A DNA stretch of 64,000 bases from Eubacteriales bacterium. GTDB taxonomy: Bacteria > Bacillota > Clostridia > Tissierellales > GPF-1. The position numbers and the translations under genes were made by a program. Of the stretch, positions 1 to 8,803 are shown piece after piece. The stretch lies in NCBI GenBank assembly GCA_030625815.1, contig DAOUQF010000001.1:62001-126000 (forward strand), given 5' to 3'. Under the pieces are notes generated by a model, which had not been told where the DNA came from, did no database searches, and was given only the letters and a program-made list of their open reading frames with translations. The number at the start of each line of letters is the position of its first letter. Position 1 is the first letter of the stretch.

Positions 1-1730
1 GCTGTGGAAAGTCGAAGAATAAGCCTTTTTGTGATGGCACCCACGGGAAAATCGGATTTGATTCTGTGAAAAAGGAGGATCGGATTCCTAGGCTATTAGA
101 ATCATATATTGGAAAAGAAATTACGATTCACGATGATCGAGGCATATGCTCCCATGCCGGGTATTGTACCGATGGATTGCCGAAAGTTTTTCGCATAGGA
201 ACAGAACCTTGGATTGATCCCGATGGGGAAATGTTTGAAAAAATTATTAAGACCATACGTAAATGCCCTTCAGGCGCTCTAAGCTATACAATCCATGGGA
301 GTAAAGTCGATGCATTTTCGGATCATCCAGAGCTTCAAATAAGTGAAGATGGACCATACTATGTGCGGGGCGATATCGAGTTGGTAGACGATGATCATCC
401 GCAAACCATGAATCATTATACCTTGTGCAGATGTGGTCACTCCAATAACAAACCATTTTGCACGGGGCAGCATTGGTATAAAAAATTTGAAGACAATGGG
501 ATTGTTGGGGAGCGAGATACATGCGAATGTTCGGAGCGAGAAGCCTTTGACAATAAGGTTGATGCGATTCGGCAATTAGCCAGAACTGGAAAAAGCGAAA
601 ATTCTGCCATGAGAACGTTAGAAGCTTTTCCGGATTTTACATCCATTTTATTTAAAGGGGCACAATTGGAACCAATGCCTTTAAACGGTGATGTGGGAGT
701 GAATCTCGCAACGATCATTGGGAAACAGGCGAAGAAACCCTTATATTTATCCCTGCCGTTTTACGTCTCTCATATGTCCTTTGGCGCCATATCGAGAGAG
801 GCGAAAATTGCACTGGCAAAAGGAACGACTCTGGTCGATACGGCTATGTGTTCCGGTGAAGGCGGTATGCTGCCTGAATCTAGAGCGGCTGCAAAGACGT
901 ATATCTACGAGTTGGGCACAGCGGCATTCTCCCATGATGATGAAGTGATTCGCCAAGCGGACGCTGTCGAAATCAAAATTGGGCAAGCGGTAAAACCGGG
1001 GCTTGGCGGTCATTTGCCAATCGAGAAGATCACGCCTGAGATTGCGAAAATCAGAGGATTAAAGCCTGGCGAAGCATCGGTATCTCCAGGCAGGCTTTCC
1101 GGTGTGGACAAAATCGAAGATTTAATTGAACTGGTTGCGCATATACGGAATTTAACAGGCGGTGTTCCTGTAGGCATTAAGTTTTCAGCCGGACATATCG
1201 AAGCGGATTTAAAGCAAGCTCTGCAAGCGAACCCTGACTTTATTACCATTGACTGCCGAGGAGGCGCAACGGGTTCTTCCCCTAAATTCCTGAAGGATCA
1301 TGTAGGCGTTCCTGCAATTTATGCAATCACAAGGGCAAGAAAATACCTGGATCTTGTGGAGAGTGATGTAAGCCTTTGCATTACCGGAGGATTTCGAGAT
1401 GCAGCGGATATTGCGAAGGGTTTGGCATTAGGTGCGGATGCGATAGCACTTGCAACGGCTTCTTTGATTGCCATCGGCTGTTTGCAATCGAAGGTTTGTC
1501 ATACGGGAACTTGCCCTGCGGGAATTGCAACACAAGATGAAAATTTGAGAGCATTGTTTGATGAAGAAAAAGCATTGCTCCAGTTTCAGAATTTCTATCA
1601 AGGCACAGCGAAAGAGCTGGAGGTTTTTGCAAGATCAAACGGGAAAGATGACATTCATCAATTGCATGTAGAGGATTTGGTGACCATTAGCAATGAAGTG
1701 TCTACTCATACGGATATTTCACATGTTTGA
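1..1730 (+). CDS. Fe-S/FMN glutamate-synthase-like oxidoreductase (5' end cut off by window)
   Basis: The reading frame is open to the left edge, and codons before the first possible start (GTG at 66) already encode a CDGSH-type motif (CGKSKNKPFCDGTH), so the gene begins upstream. Visible order: first CDGSH motif; a small 4Fe-4S mono-cluster domain (C-SHAGYC... KCPSGAL) about residues 20-80 counted from codon 66; a second CDGSH motif (CRCGHSNNKPFCTGQH) about 120-135; then an FMN-binding glutamate synthase domain from about 190 to 545, with the flavin barrel and the 3Fe-4S-type motif CHTGTCPAGIATQ. Known members of this family lack the glutaminase domain, so a true glutamate synthase role is unproven; an amino-transfer or other Fe-S/FMN redox reaction is possible. 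It faces trpB convergently across a perfect palindrome. Family confidence is high, substrate unknown. Confidence 0.85.
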   Translation, partial: CGKSKNKPFCDGTHGKIGFDSVKKEDRIPRLLESYIGKEITIHDDRGICSHAGYCTDGLPKVFRIGTEPWIDPDGEMFEKIIKTIRKCPSGALSYTIHGSKVDAFSDHPELQISEDGPYYVRGDIELVDDDHPQTMNHYTLCRCGHSNNKPFCTGQHWYKKFEDNGIVGERDTCECSEREAFDNKVDAIRQLARTGKSENSAMRTLEAFPDFTSILFKGAQLEPMPLNGDVGVNLATIIGKQAKKPLYLSLPFYVSHMSFGAISREAKIALAKGTTLVDTAMCSGEGGMLPESRAAAKTYIYELGTAAFSHDDEVIRQADAVEIKIGQAVKPGLGGHLPIEKITPEIAKIRGLKPGEASVSPGRLSGVDKIEDLIELVAHIRNLTGGVPVGIKFSAGHIEADLKQALQANPDFITIDCRGGATGSSPKFLKDHVGVPAIYAITRARKYLDLVESDVSLCITGGFRDAADIAKGLALGADAIALATASLIAIGCLQSKVCHTGTCPAGIATQDENLRALFDEEKALLQFQNFYQGTAKELEVFARSNGKDDIHQLHVEDLVTISNEVSTHTDISHV

Positions 1731-1748
1731 AGATTGTCCTAAAACATA

Positions 1749-1778
1749 ACAATACGGCAGCCTAGGCTGCCGTATTGT
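1749..1778. terminator. Perfect 30-bp palindrome between convergent genes
   Basis: ACAATACGGCAGCCTAGG and its exact complement form a 15-bp stem with no loop bases to spare. It lies between the ends of the oxidoreductase gene and trpB. Only short, broken T-tracts flank it (better on the minus strand), so it is probably a bidirectional terminator of moderate strength. Confidence 0.6.
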
Positions 1779-1814
1779 CTGCTTATAAAATCAAATGAAT
1801 AAAGCTATGGCGGT

Positions 1815-3011
1815 TTAATCATTTGTTGGAGGCGATTGCATCATATCTATGATTTGATTGACGTCCTTGTCACCTCTACCAGAAAGGTTGACAATGATCG
1901 TTTGATCCGGATTTAGTGTCTTGGCAAGCTGCATTGCGTAAGCAATTGCATGAGCACTTTCGATTGCGGGGATGATCCCTTCTGTTTGTGATAAGGCAAA
2001 GAAGGCGTCTAGGCTTTCTTTGTCCGTAATTCCAACATAATCCGCTCTTCCAATTGACTTGTAGTAGCTATGCTCGGGACCAACGCCTGGGTAATCAAGA
2101 CCGGCTGCAACGGAATGAACGGGAAGGGGTTCGCCCTTTTCATCTTGCAGGGTATAGCATTTAAAGCCATGAATGATGCCGACGCTACCCTTGCTGATGG
2201 AGGCGGCATGGTAGGGTGTGTCTAGCCCTTTACCGGCAGGCTCCACACCTACAAGTTTTACATCTTTGTCGTCTACAAACGGGTGGAAGAGTCCAATTGC
2301 ATTGGATCCGCCGCCTACACAGGCAACGAGATAGTCTGGAAGCTTGCCTTCTGTATCCAGGATCTGCTCTCTAGCCTCTTTCCCAATGACGCTTTGGAAT
2401 TCTCTTACCATGGTAGGGTAGGGATGAGGTCCAACGGCAGAACCCAATAGATAGAATGTATCTGATGCGTTTATAACAAAATCGTTTAGGGCTGCATCGA
2501 CTGCGTCTTTCAAGGTGGCGGTGCCATCGGTTACCGGAATGACTTTTGCACCAAGAAGCTCCATGCGAAATACATTCAACTTCTGTCTTTCAATATCAAT
2601 GGCACCCATGTATACCGTACAGTCCATTCCAAATAAGGCACAAACGGTTGCGGTCGCAACGCCATGCTGACCTGCACCGGTTTCAGCAATAATTCTCTTT
2701 TTCCCCATTCTCTTTGCTAAAAGCGCTTGTCCAATGGTGTTGTTGATCTTATGAGCGCCCGTGTGATTCAAGTCTTCTCGTTTCAGATAAATTTTTGCGC
2801 CGCCAAGTTGATTGGTTAATTGCTCGGCAAAATAGAGAGGACTTTCTCGTCCGATATATTGTTTCTGATAATAAGCCAATTCCTCAAGAAATTCAGCATC
2901 ATTGATAAAATGATAGAAATTATCTTCCACTTCTTGCAAGACTACCTTTAAGGGCTCGGGCACAAATCTGCCGCCAAATTCTCCAAAATAACCATTGTTG
3001 TTTGTGATCAT
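1815..3011 (-). CDS. trpB: Tryptophan synthase beta subunit, stand-alone
   Basis: The 398-residue protein is full length for TrpB and joins indole to serine using PLP. The PLP lysine sits in GAHKINNT (Lys about 88), the phosphate-binding glycine loop is GGGSNA, and the conserved C-terminal SGRGDKD is present. Start ATG is preceded by AAGGAGG. No trpA or other trp gene adjoins it, so either the rest of the pathway is elsewhere or the enzyme salvages free indole. It is the only gene behind a T-box leader with a UGG specifier, so expression should rise when tRNA-Trp is uncharged. Confidence 0.95.
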   Translation of the reverse strand: MITNNNGYFGEFGGRFVPEPLKVVLQEVEDNFYHFINDAEFLEELAYYQKQYIGRESPLYFAEQLTNQLGGAKIYLKREDLNHTGAHKINNTIGQALLAKRMGKKRIIAETGAGQHGVATATVCALFGMDCTVYMGAIDIERQKLNVFRMELLGAKVIPVTDGTATLKDAVDAALNDFVINASDTFYLLGSAVGPHPYPTMVREFQSVIGKEAREQILDTEGKLPDYLVACVGGGSNAIGLFHPFVDDKDVKLVGVEPAGKGLDTPYHAASISKGSVGIIHGFKCYTLQDEKGEPLPVHSVAAGLDYPGVGPEHSYYKSIGRADYVGITDKESLDAFFALSQTEGIIPAIESAHAIAYAMQLAKTLNPDQTIIVNLSGRGDKDVNQIIDMMQSPPTND

Positions 3012-3082
3012 GATAAAGCCTCCTTATTGTTCCGGTTAGTAAAGAAATAACAATGCAGGGGGGAAGTAAGATGGATTTTAGA

Positions 3083-3360
3083 CAATAAAAAAGCCCTCTA
3101 CATGTTTAAAAACATATAGAGGACGCGATTAGCGTGGTGCCACCTCAATTGGTTATCAAAATGATAACCCACTCTTTCAGATACGGGTATAACCGATATC
3201 CTATCTCTGTAACGGGAGATGCCCGTGTTGCCTACTCGAAATCTTTCAGCGTCCACTCATAAGCCCATTCAGCATACCTTCAAATGTCGGATTCCCACCA
3301 TTGCCGACTCTCTAAGAATTTTAAGTATACCTACTCTTCTTACTCAACGATTTATATTTA
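3083..3360 (-). promoter_or_regulatory. T-box riboswitch, tRNA-Trp specifier
   Basis: Reading the minus strand, the leader has the Stem I AGAGAG element, then GAA-TGG-GCTTATGAGTGG, where the position after GAA is the specifier codon: UGG (Trp), at 3265-3267. Further down comes the T-box core AGGTGGCACCACG, whose GGTG bulge pairs with an uncharged tRNA acceptor end. The element ends in a terminator just before trpB. The specifier agrees with the gene it controls. Confidence 0.92.
3085..3122 (-). terminator. T-box attenuator hairpin upstream of trpB
   Basis: Minus-strand stem CCTCTAtATGTTT / AAACATgTAGAGG followed by a run of T. It is the alternative to the T-box antiterminator and should form when tRNA-Trp is charged. 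Confidence 0.85.
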
Positions 3361-3373
3361 TGTTGTTGTGATG

Positions 3374-3402
3374 ATTCTATGCAGTTTTTGGTGGTTTGTC
3401 AA
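3374..3402 (-). promoter_or_regulatory. Sigma-A-type promoter for the T-box/trpB transcript
   Basis: On the minus strand TTGACA and TAGAAT are separated by exactly 17 bases, and the predicted start falls just before the T-box Stem I. The rest of this gap, 3403-3643, shows no gene or clear structure. Confidence 0.75.
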
Positions 3403-3643
3403 TAGTTTTTTGAATTTTACAATAATAAACTGAAAAACAATAGTTGGAACCTAAAGAATCGAGCGCTTTGAACAAAGCAAATGAGCGAATTAACGAATCC
3501 TTGCTTGCGGCAATGAGTTGAAAAAGTTGTGCCTGAAATCAAAAAGAGGAGAGCCTTGTTCGGGAAAACAGTAAAAGTCAAGACTTATGCTTGAAAAGGC
3601 ATCGTGGTATGCTTATTTCATCAGGAAATTGAAGGAGGATATT

Positions 3644-3817
3644 ATGAAGATTGAGTTTATTAATCATCCCTATGTTTTTACCGATGCCGGTACGAGACAT
3701 GAAATCAAAGAGATCAAAGGAACGCCAAGAGTGGGTGCGATTTTGGATGACAATTTGAATGTACTGGGCAGTGACATGGATACAGATTGTGTAAGCGGCG
3801 TATGCCCAATTAAGTGA
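3644..3817 (+). CDS. Small protein with C-terminal Cys pair, unknown function
   Basis: A 57-residue protein. I chose ATG 3644 because GAAGGAGGAT sits 4-13 bases upstream; the open frame extends further 5' but without a ribosome site. It is acidic to neutral and ends DTDCVSGVCPIK, with a C-x4-C pair at the extreme C terminus that could bind a metal or form a disulfide. There is no signal peptide or membrane segment. It has its own terminator and so looks monocistronic. I do not recognise the family. The good ribosome site and terminator support a real gene. Confidence 0.6.
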   Translation: MKIEFINHPYVFTDAGTRHEIKEIKGTPRVGAILDDNLNVLGSDMDTDCVSGVCPIK

Positions 3818-3842
3818 GAAATCCCCTTTGGGGATTTTTTTT
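3818..3842 (+). terminator. Rho-independent terminator after the small Cys protein
   Basis: AATCCCC / GGGGATT stem with a 3-base loop followed directly by eight T residues. Confidence 0.85.
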
Positions 3843-3970
3843 ATGGTTTTTATCTTCCTTGTTTGAATCGTGAGCTTTCGGTTTGTTTATTTGAAATGAA
3901 TATCATTTGCTTATTTTTTCCATATATCGAATCGAAATATAAGTTAAATGGAATTGTTTTCGCATTATGT

Positions 3971-4000
3971 TTGCGATTATATAATTATTAATTGTATAAT
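3971..4000 (+). promoter_or_regulatory. Likely promoter of the nucleotidase gene
   Basis: TTGCGA, 18 bases, then TATAAT, about 70 bases before the start codon in a very AT-rich stretch. Upstream, 3896-3910 holds the inverted repeat AAATGA-ATA-TCATTT, reminiscent of a Fur-like site but not close enough to name. Confidence 0.5.
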
Positions 4001-4067
4001 GAGGATGCAGATGTACCGTTTGCACGACCGATACAGACTGTAAATAATTGAATGGGAGGATCTACAT

Positions 4068-6014
4068 ATGACGAATGGCTCGACACGAAAATTTCTGGCA
4101 GTAGTCTTATTTTTGCTTATGACGATGACTACCATGATGACGGGTTTTGCAGCTGATGAGGAGATCACAATAACCATCCTTCAGACAACGGATATGCATG
4201 GGCGAATTTATGACCATGACTATGCTGTTGATGAGCAGGATAAGGACGCAGGTTTTGCAAAGATCTATACATTGATTAAGGAGGAAAGAGCGAAGAATCC
4301 GAATCTTCTTCTGATCGATACAGGGGATACGGTTCAGGATAACAGTGCAGAATTGTTTAATGATAGGCCTGTTCATCCTATGGTCGAGGCCATGAACATG
4401 ATGGGCTACGATCTTTGGACGATTGGCAATCATGAGTTCAATTTTGAGCTGGATTTTCTGAAGAAAAATGTTGAAGCTTTTGAAGGGACTGTGCTTGCAG
4501 CAAATATCTACAAGAAAGCAACCGGCAACAGATGGCTGGACGGCTATAAGATATTTGAAATCGACGGAGTTCGAGTAGCGGTTATCGGCATGCTTCCGCC
4601 ACATATACCAGTGTGGGAGGCATCCAGTCCTAGCCACTTTGAAGGGTTGGAATTCAAAGGCATCGTTGAAGAGACGGGCAAGGTTTTAGAAGAAATCGAG
4701 GGACAATATGATGTGTTGATTGCTGCTTATCATGTTGGACCAGAAGGCGAGCATGGGTATGAAGGTGGCCGTATACTGGCGGAAACCTACCCTCAATTTG
4801 ATGCGATCATGATGGGACATGCCCATTCGAAGATTAACGAAGTGGTTAACGGTGTGCAGCTGATTGAACCGGGAAAATATGGCTGGGCATTGGGCAAGTT
4901 GGAAATCAAGGTTTCAAAAGCTGGAGAGGTTCTGGGAGTTCAGGCAACAAACATCGAGACTTATGAAGTCGAGCCTGATCAAGAGATTTTGGATGCGTTT
5001 GCGGACGTACATCAAGTATCGATTGAAGATGCGAACACGGTCGTCGGCAAGATTTCGAACGACTTTATTGAACGACCTGACTACATTACAGGGGAAGCGA
5101 AGGTCACGACCTTGCCTACCGCTCAGGTTGAAGATACAGCGGTTATTGACTTGATCAACGAAGTGCAGATGTTTTATTCAGATGCGGATATTTCTTCTGC
5201 AGCATTGTTTAACTTCGGTTCTAACCTGACTGGCGGGGACTTTATGAGGAAGGATGTTGCCTTCATCTACAAGTATCCGAATACGCTTTCGGGTGTCAAT
5301 ATCACGGGTGAAAACATGCTGAAGTACATGGAATGGTCTGTATCTTACTACAACACCTACACGCCTGGCGATGTAACCATCAGCTTTGATTCAGATATTC
5401 GCGGGTACAACTATGATATGTTCTCGGGAATGACGTATGACATCGATATCACGAAAGAAGCGGGAAATCGCATTAAGAACGTGTTGGTCGGCGGAGAACC
5501 GCTGAACATGAACAAGACATATAAGCTGGCGGTAAACAACTATAGATTCGGTACTTTGATCAGTCTTGGTCTGGTTGAGTTAACCGATGAGTATTACAAC
5601 TCATATTCTTTGATGCAGGATGCTGGTCGGATCCGCGATCTGATTATCAAATACACGGTTGAAGAGAAAGACGGAGTTTTAACACCCACTGTAGATAACA
5701 ACTGGAAGTTGATCGGCGCTGATTTAGATATTCCGGCACGAGAAGCGGTATTTGAAATGGTACGCAAAGGGGAAATTACAATTCCAACTTCTGAAGATGG
5801 AAGAACGCAAAATGTGGAAGCGCTGAATTTGGTTACCTTAATGAAAGCGGGCGATCTGAAGTCAGAGGCGTACAAAGTGAAGTCTGGTGATGTTCTTTGG
5901 AGAATTGCCAACAAGTATGGAATAACTTGGAAGGATGCGGCACTGATTAATGGTCTGAAGAATCCACATTTGATCTATGTGGATCAAATGCTGTACTTCC
6001 CTGTTGCACAATAG
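4068..6014 (+). CDS. Secreted 5'-nucleotidase / 2',3'-cyclic phosphodiesterase with C-terminal LysM
   Basis: A 648-residue exported protein. A signal peptide with a long hydrophobic core (about residues 8-29, ending TGFAAD) is followed by a calcineurin-type metallophosphatase domain: TDMHGR, DTGDTVQD, GNHEFNF and GHAHSK supply the metal ligands (about 40-260). A 5'-nucleotidase C-terminal domain (about 330-540) carries the substrate-binding region. A LysM module at about 600-648 (YKVKSGDVLWRIANKYGIT) should anchor it to peptidoglycan. The family removes phosphate from extracellular nucleotides and so provides nucleosides. Start has GGGAGG upstream. It stands alone, with a strong terminator. 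Nucleotide scavenging may feed the purine cluster 5 kb downstream, but that link is inference. Confidence 0.9.
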   Translation: MTNGSTRKFLAVVLFLLMTMTTMMTGFAADEEITITILQTTDMHGRIYDHDYAVDEQDKDAGFAKIYTLIKEERAKNPNLLLIDTGDTVQDNSAELFNDRPVHPMVEAMNMMGYDLWTIGNHEFNFELDFLKKNVEAFEGTVLAANIYKKATGNRWLDGYKIFEIDGVRVAVIGMLPPHIPVWEASSPSHFEGLEFKGIVEETGKVLEEIEGQYDVLIAAYHVGPEGEHGYEGGRILAETYPQFDAIMMGHAHSKINEVVNGVQLIEPGKYGWALGKLEIKVSKAGEVLGVQATNIETYEVEPDQEILDAFADVHQVSIEDANTVVGKISNDFIERPDYITGEAKVTTLPTAQVEDTAVIDLINEVQMFYSDADISSAALFNFGSNLTGGDFMRKDVAFIYKYPNTLSGVNITGENMLKYMEWSVSYYNTYTPGDVTISFDSDIRGYNYDMFSGMTYDIDITKEAGNRIKNVLVGGEPLNMNKTYKLAVNNYRFGTLISLGLVELTDEYYNSYSLMQDAGRIRDLIIKYTVEEKDGVLTPTVDNNWKLIGADLDIPAREAVFEMVRKGEITIPTSEDGRTQNVEALNLVTLMKAGDLKSEAYKVKSGDVLWRIANKYGITWKDAALINGLKNPHLIYVDQMLYFPVAQ

Positions 6015-6035
6015 GAGAAGGCAAACTTAAAAAGT

Positions 6036-6080
6036 GGAGGAATCCTCATCTCAAAGAGGATTCCTCCTTTGTGTTTTAAT
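6036..6080 (+). terminator. Terminator after the nucleotidase
   Basis: GGAGGAATCCTC / GAGGATTCCTCC, a perfect 12-bp stem, followed by TTTGTGTTTT. Confidence 0.85.
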
Positions 6081-6382
6081 TGGTTGATTAATGCGGCGGT
6101 CAACATCATGATCTGTAAGCGGCAAATAAGAACGTGTATAGAACCCAAAAAGGAAAAAGAAATTATATCGGGATAATGCGCCCATTATCGGAGATAACAA
6201 GCATGTATAAGCCATTCTAGATATGCGTGTTCAGAATAACAAGGGTTCATTTGCATCGCTTGGGTAAATAATATATGCAATAGAACAAACGAAATGCACT
6301 GTGTGATGAAATTGGAGTGGAGGGACAATATCCAACAAAGAAATAAGGCGACTCTTGAAAATTGAGAGTGAAGGAGGTTGTT
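6081..6382 (+). other. Intergenic stretch with no recognised feature
   Basis: About 300 bases between the nucleotidase terminator and the methyltransferase. I see no open frame with a ribosome site, no convincing promoter pair and no riboswitch core. An 11-base near-palindrome at about 6173-6191 is the only local structure. Confidence 0.5.
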
Positions 6383-7033
6383 ATGTCCAATCTTTTCAAA
6401 TGTAAGACACTGCTTTTGGCTCCGCTTATAAAAGTTGCGATCAAGCATCCTGATTTTATGAAATCAAAATTATTTTTAAAGGCGATGCTTGTTTTCCCTG
6501 CAAAGATAAGTAAAACCTATGATCGAAAAATTTCTGAGAGTAGAGAAAACTATCATGCTGCCTTAGATCAAGGTTTGACTCGAATATTCAATGAGCCGCT
6601 AGATATACTTGATTTATGCACAGGAACCGGCTTTGCTGCGTTCAAAGCTGCTGAGGTTTTTCCAGCGGCTATGATTGATGCTGTAGATCATGTTGAGGAA
6701 ATGATAAAGATTTCTAGAATGAAAAAAGAAGAAAGTAACATTAGAAATATTCGGTTTAAAATAGACAATGCAGTAAATTTAAATTATGGAGACAGTGAGT
6801 TTGACCTCGTATTAACTTCTAATGCACCGGTTTACATATCGGAAGTAGTTAGAGTGTTAAGGCCTAGCGGCTTGTTCCTTCTAGTCTATTCATTTGGTGG
6901 CGATGCTTTTGCAAATGCACAGAACAGCATTGCTAGATATCTTAAAAAAAATGGAATAGAACTGCTGGAGATAAAAAGTATAGGAAATGGAGTATATGTA
7001 CTTGGACAAAAACAAAACAAAGAAAAGACATAG
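6383..7033 (+). CDS. Class I SAM-dependent methyltransferase
   Basis: A 216-residue protein. ATG 6383 is chosen because AAGGAGG lies 6 bases upstream. The SAM-binding glycine motif is DLCTGTGFAA (about residue 80), an acidic residue ends the next strand (DAVDH, about 105), and the later strand FDLVLTSNAP plus the VLRPSG turn complete a Rossmann-like methyltransferase fold of the Methyltransf_11/25 type. The first 60 residues are basic and partly hydrophobic. The target cannot be read from sequence. The gene is AT-richer than its surroundings and is not obviously linked to its neighbours. Confidence 0.8.
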   Translation: MSNLFKCKTLLLAPLIKVAIKHPDFMKSKLFLKAMLVFPAKISKTYDRKISESRENYHAALDQGLTRIFNEPLDILDLCTGTGFAAFKAAEVFPAAMIDAVDHVEEMIKISRMKKEESNIRNIRFKIDNAVNLNYGDSEFDLVLTSNAPVYISEVVRVLRPSGLFLLVYSFGGDAFANAQNSIARYLKKNGIELLEIKSIGNGVYVLGQKQNKEKT

Positions 7034-7063
7034 GTACCAGATACCTTGAGTTAACTGATTGAT

Positions 7064-7089
7064 GAGGATCTTAATGGTCCTTATTTTTT
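7064..7089 (+). terminator. Short terminator after the methyltransferase
   Basis: AGGATC / GGTCCT 6-bp stem, 5-base loop, then TTATTTTTTT. Confidence 0.6.
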
Positions 7090-7216
7090 TGCAGGATTTG
7101 CGGACATGCAAGAGCAGGCAGGATACCGCAAGCTCGAAAGATCGGTTTCAAGAACTTGGCGGTTTGATATAAAATCAGATAGAATAATATCATGCTATGA
7201 ATGGAGAGGGTTGAAG

Positions 7217-7894
7217 ATGAAACTGCCAGTGAAAATAAGATTGAAACAGATGAATAAAGAGACACTTTTTGAAGCATATCAACATGAAGAAGTTTTGACG
7301 TATTGTCAAAGTTGCAGCAACTATGAGAAGAACTATAGTTGTCCGGATTTCGATTTCGATGCAGTTAGCTATTTGGAACCGTATCACTATGCAACCGTTA
7401 TTCTGACGGAAATCGATACGGAACCCATTCAATCGCAAATCGATAGGCTGGACGTATCTGGTTTATCATCAAGGGTTCTTGAAAGTTATCAGAAAGAGAA
7501 GCCTGATGAAACGGTCGATATGACCAGTGTGATTTCCATGTATGCCTTTAACAGCATCAAAGATCAGATGGCCGATCAGTTAATCGAGCTTGAAAAGGAA
7601 ATGGATCATACGATTGGATTGCCGCCAGGATCATGCACCAAATGCGTTGTTTGCTCAAAACTGCAAGGGGAACCATGCAGATTCATAGAGACATTGCGGT
7701 ATTCTCTTGAAGCGCTTGGGTTTCTGGTGTCGGAGATATATAAGCGTAGTTTTGACTTGGAACTCGGATGGGCAAAAAACACATTGCCGGAACGGTTTTG
7801 CAGCTGCAGCGTGTTGATGTCAAAAGAGAGAATCGACGAAACCATGATTCTAAATGAATTAGAGGGTATGGTATTGGAGATCAATGAAGAATAG
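7217..7894 (+). CDS. DUF2284 predicted metal-binding protein
   Basis: A 225-residue protein rich in Cys. Start ATG 7217 follows GGAGAGGG; the frame stays open upstream but has no better start. Cys pattern: CQSCSNYEKNYSCPDF near residues 30-46, CTKCVVCSKLQGEPC about 139-153, and CSCS near the C terminus at about 198-201. This is the layout of DUF2284 (predicted Fe-S or Zn binding). Function is unknown in the family; members often sit near corrinoid or methyl-transfer genes in anaerobes. A decayed copy of its C-terminal third lies at about 29065-29325, so the genome has or had paralogues. Confidence 0.8.
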   Translation: MKLPVKIRLKQMNKETLFEAYQHEEVLTYCQSCSNYEKNYSCPDFDFDAVSYLEPYHYATVILTEIDTEPIQSQIDRLDVSGLSSRVLESYQKEKPDETVDMTSVISMYAFNSIKDQMADQLIELEKEMDHTIGLPPGSCTKCVVCSKLQGEPCRFIETLRYSLEALGFLVSEIYKRSFDLELGWAKNTLPERFCSCSVLMSKERIDETMILNELEGMVLEINEE

Positions 7895-8032
7895 AATCAG
7901 ATAGAGTCGCTCGGTTGGATAAAGAAGATGGCAAGAGTCTTGATGGATGCAAGTGGCGATGCACATTTCTTCATTAAAAAACACCAAAGTATGCGGGGGT
8001 TAGTAGAGCATAATTTTTTTATTGTTTACTTC

Positions 8033-8059
8033 TTGACAAAGTAATGGGGTTGGTATAAT
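8033..8059 (+). promoter_or_regulatory. Promoter of the iron-regulator/feo region
   Basis: TTGACA and TATAAT with a 15-base spacer, just ahead of the palindromic operator at 8066-8085, so a bound repressor would cover the start site. Confidence 0.65.
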
Positions 8060-8065
8060 ATAACA

Positions 8066-8085
8066 TTGTTAACCGGGGCTAACAA
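8066..8085 (+). promoter_or_regulatory. Operator of the DtxR-family regulator (site 1)
   Basis: TTGTTAACCGGGGCTAACAA, an imperfect 20-bp inverted repeat. Its core GTTAAC-N4-GCTAAC matches the GTTAAC-N4-GTTAAC site ahead of feoB. Placement over the predicted transcription start suggests autoregulation. Confidence 0.7.
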
Positions 8086-8103
8086 TCCAAATGGGGGATG
8101 GCG

Positions 8104-8484
8104 ATGGACAATAACGAGTCAAAGGAAATGTATTTGGAAACAATTTATATCCTAGAAGAGAGTCATGGTCATGCGCATGGCGCTGATATTGCTGACCATT
8201 TGGGGGTATCCAAACCGAGTGTGACAAAAGCCATGGAGCGTCTGAAAAAAGAAGGGTTAATTCATAAAGAATCATATGGCTCAATTACGTTGACAAGCAA
8301 GGGAAAAGTATTGTCTAAAAGTATATATGAAAAGCATCGTGTGATATCGAAATACATTCAACATTCGTTGGGCTTATCTTCAGACGAGGCTTCTGCGAAT
8401 GCATGTAAAATGGAACACGTTTTGACTGATGAGATGATCTCAGCGATCAAGTGCTATTTAAAAGAGCATGATATTGAAGAATAA
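8104..8484 (+). CDS. DtxR/MntR-family metal-dependent transcriptional repressor
   Basis: A 126-residue protein. ATG 8104 is preferred over ATG 8098, because GGGGG at 8093-8097 is spaced correctly only for 8104. Residues about 1-60 form the winged helix (YLETIYILEE, GADIADHLGVSKPSVTKAMERLKKEGL). The rest is the metal-binding dimerisation domain with HRVISKYIQ and CKMEHVLTDEM, whose Cys, Glu and His match DtxR-family ligands; there is no C-terminal SH3-like domain. It heads a feoA-feoB set and two matching operators lie nearby, so it most likely senses Fe(II), although MntR-like Mn sensing cannot be excluded. Confidence 0.88.
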   Translation: MDNNESKEMYLETIYILEESHGHAHGADIADHLGVSKPSVTKAMERLKKEGLIHKESYGSITLTSKGKVLSKSIYEKHRVISKYIQHSLGLSSDEASANACKMEHVLTDEMISAIKCYLKEHDIEE

Positions 8485-8504
8485 ATCCCTGTTGGAGGTG
8501 TCCT

Positions 8505-8786
8505 ATGGAAAGTGCTATCAGGAATGATACAATGATTGGTGCGATAAGCAGAAAAGATTATAATGGTTATGTGACAAACTTAGCTCAAGCAAATATAAAC
8601 GCTGAGTATATTATCAAAGAGATTCAAACAAATGACATTGATATGAAGGATTTTTTATTTACGTTAGGTTGTTATGAAGGGGAAACCATAACGGTAATTT
8701 CGATACTTGCCGAGAATTTTGTCATTGCTGTAAAAGATGCAAGATACAGTATTGACATTGATTTGGCAAAAACGATTATTATATAG
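8505..8786 (+). CDS. feoA: FeoA-domain ferrous iron transport accessory protein
   Basis: A 93-residue protein with the SH3-like FeoA fold in about residues 33-93: the turn LGCYEGETITVIS followed by FVIAVKDARYSIDIDLAKTIII corresponds to the canonical FeoA end (ala-x-x-I). The first about 30 residues are an extension without a known motif. FeoA is a small cytoplasmic partner needed for FeoB-driven Fe(II) uptake. It lies 20 bases after the regulator and has a GGAGG site; feoB follows after an operator-containing gap. Confidence 0.8.
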   Translation: MESAIRNDTMIGAISRKDYNGYVTNLAQANINAEYIIKEIQTNDIDMKDFLFTLGCYEGETITVISILAENFVIAVKDARYSIDIDLAKTIII

Positions 8787-8803
8787 CTTTTTTTTATTGT
8801 AAA

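Noticed and set aside
3896-3910. Fur box upstream of the nucleotidase.
   Set aside because: Only the AAATGA/TCATTT arms agree; the extended 19-bp Fur consensus is not met and the gene has no iron link.
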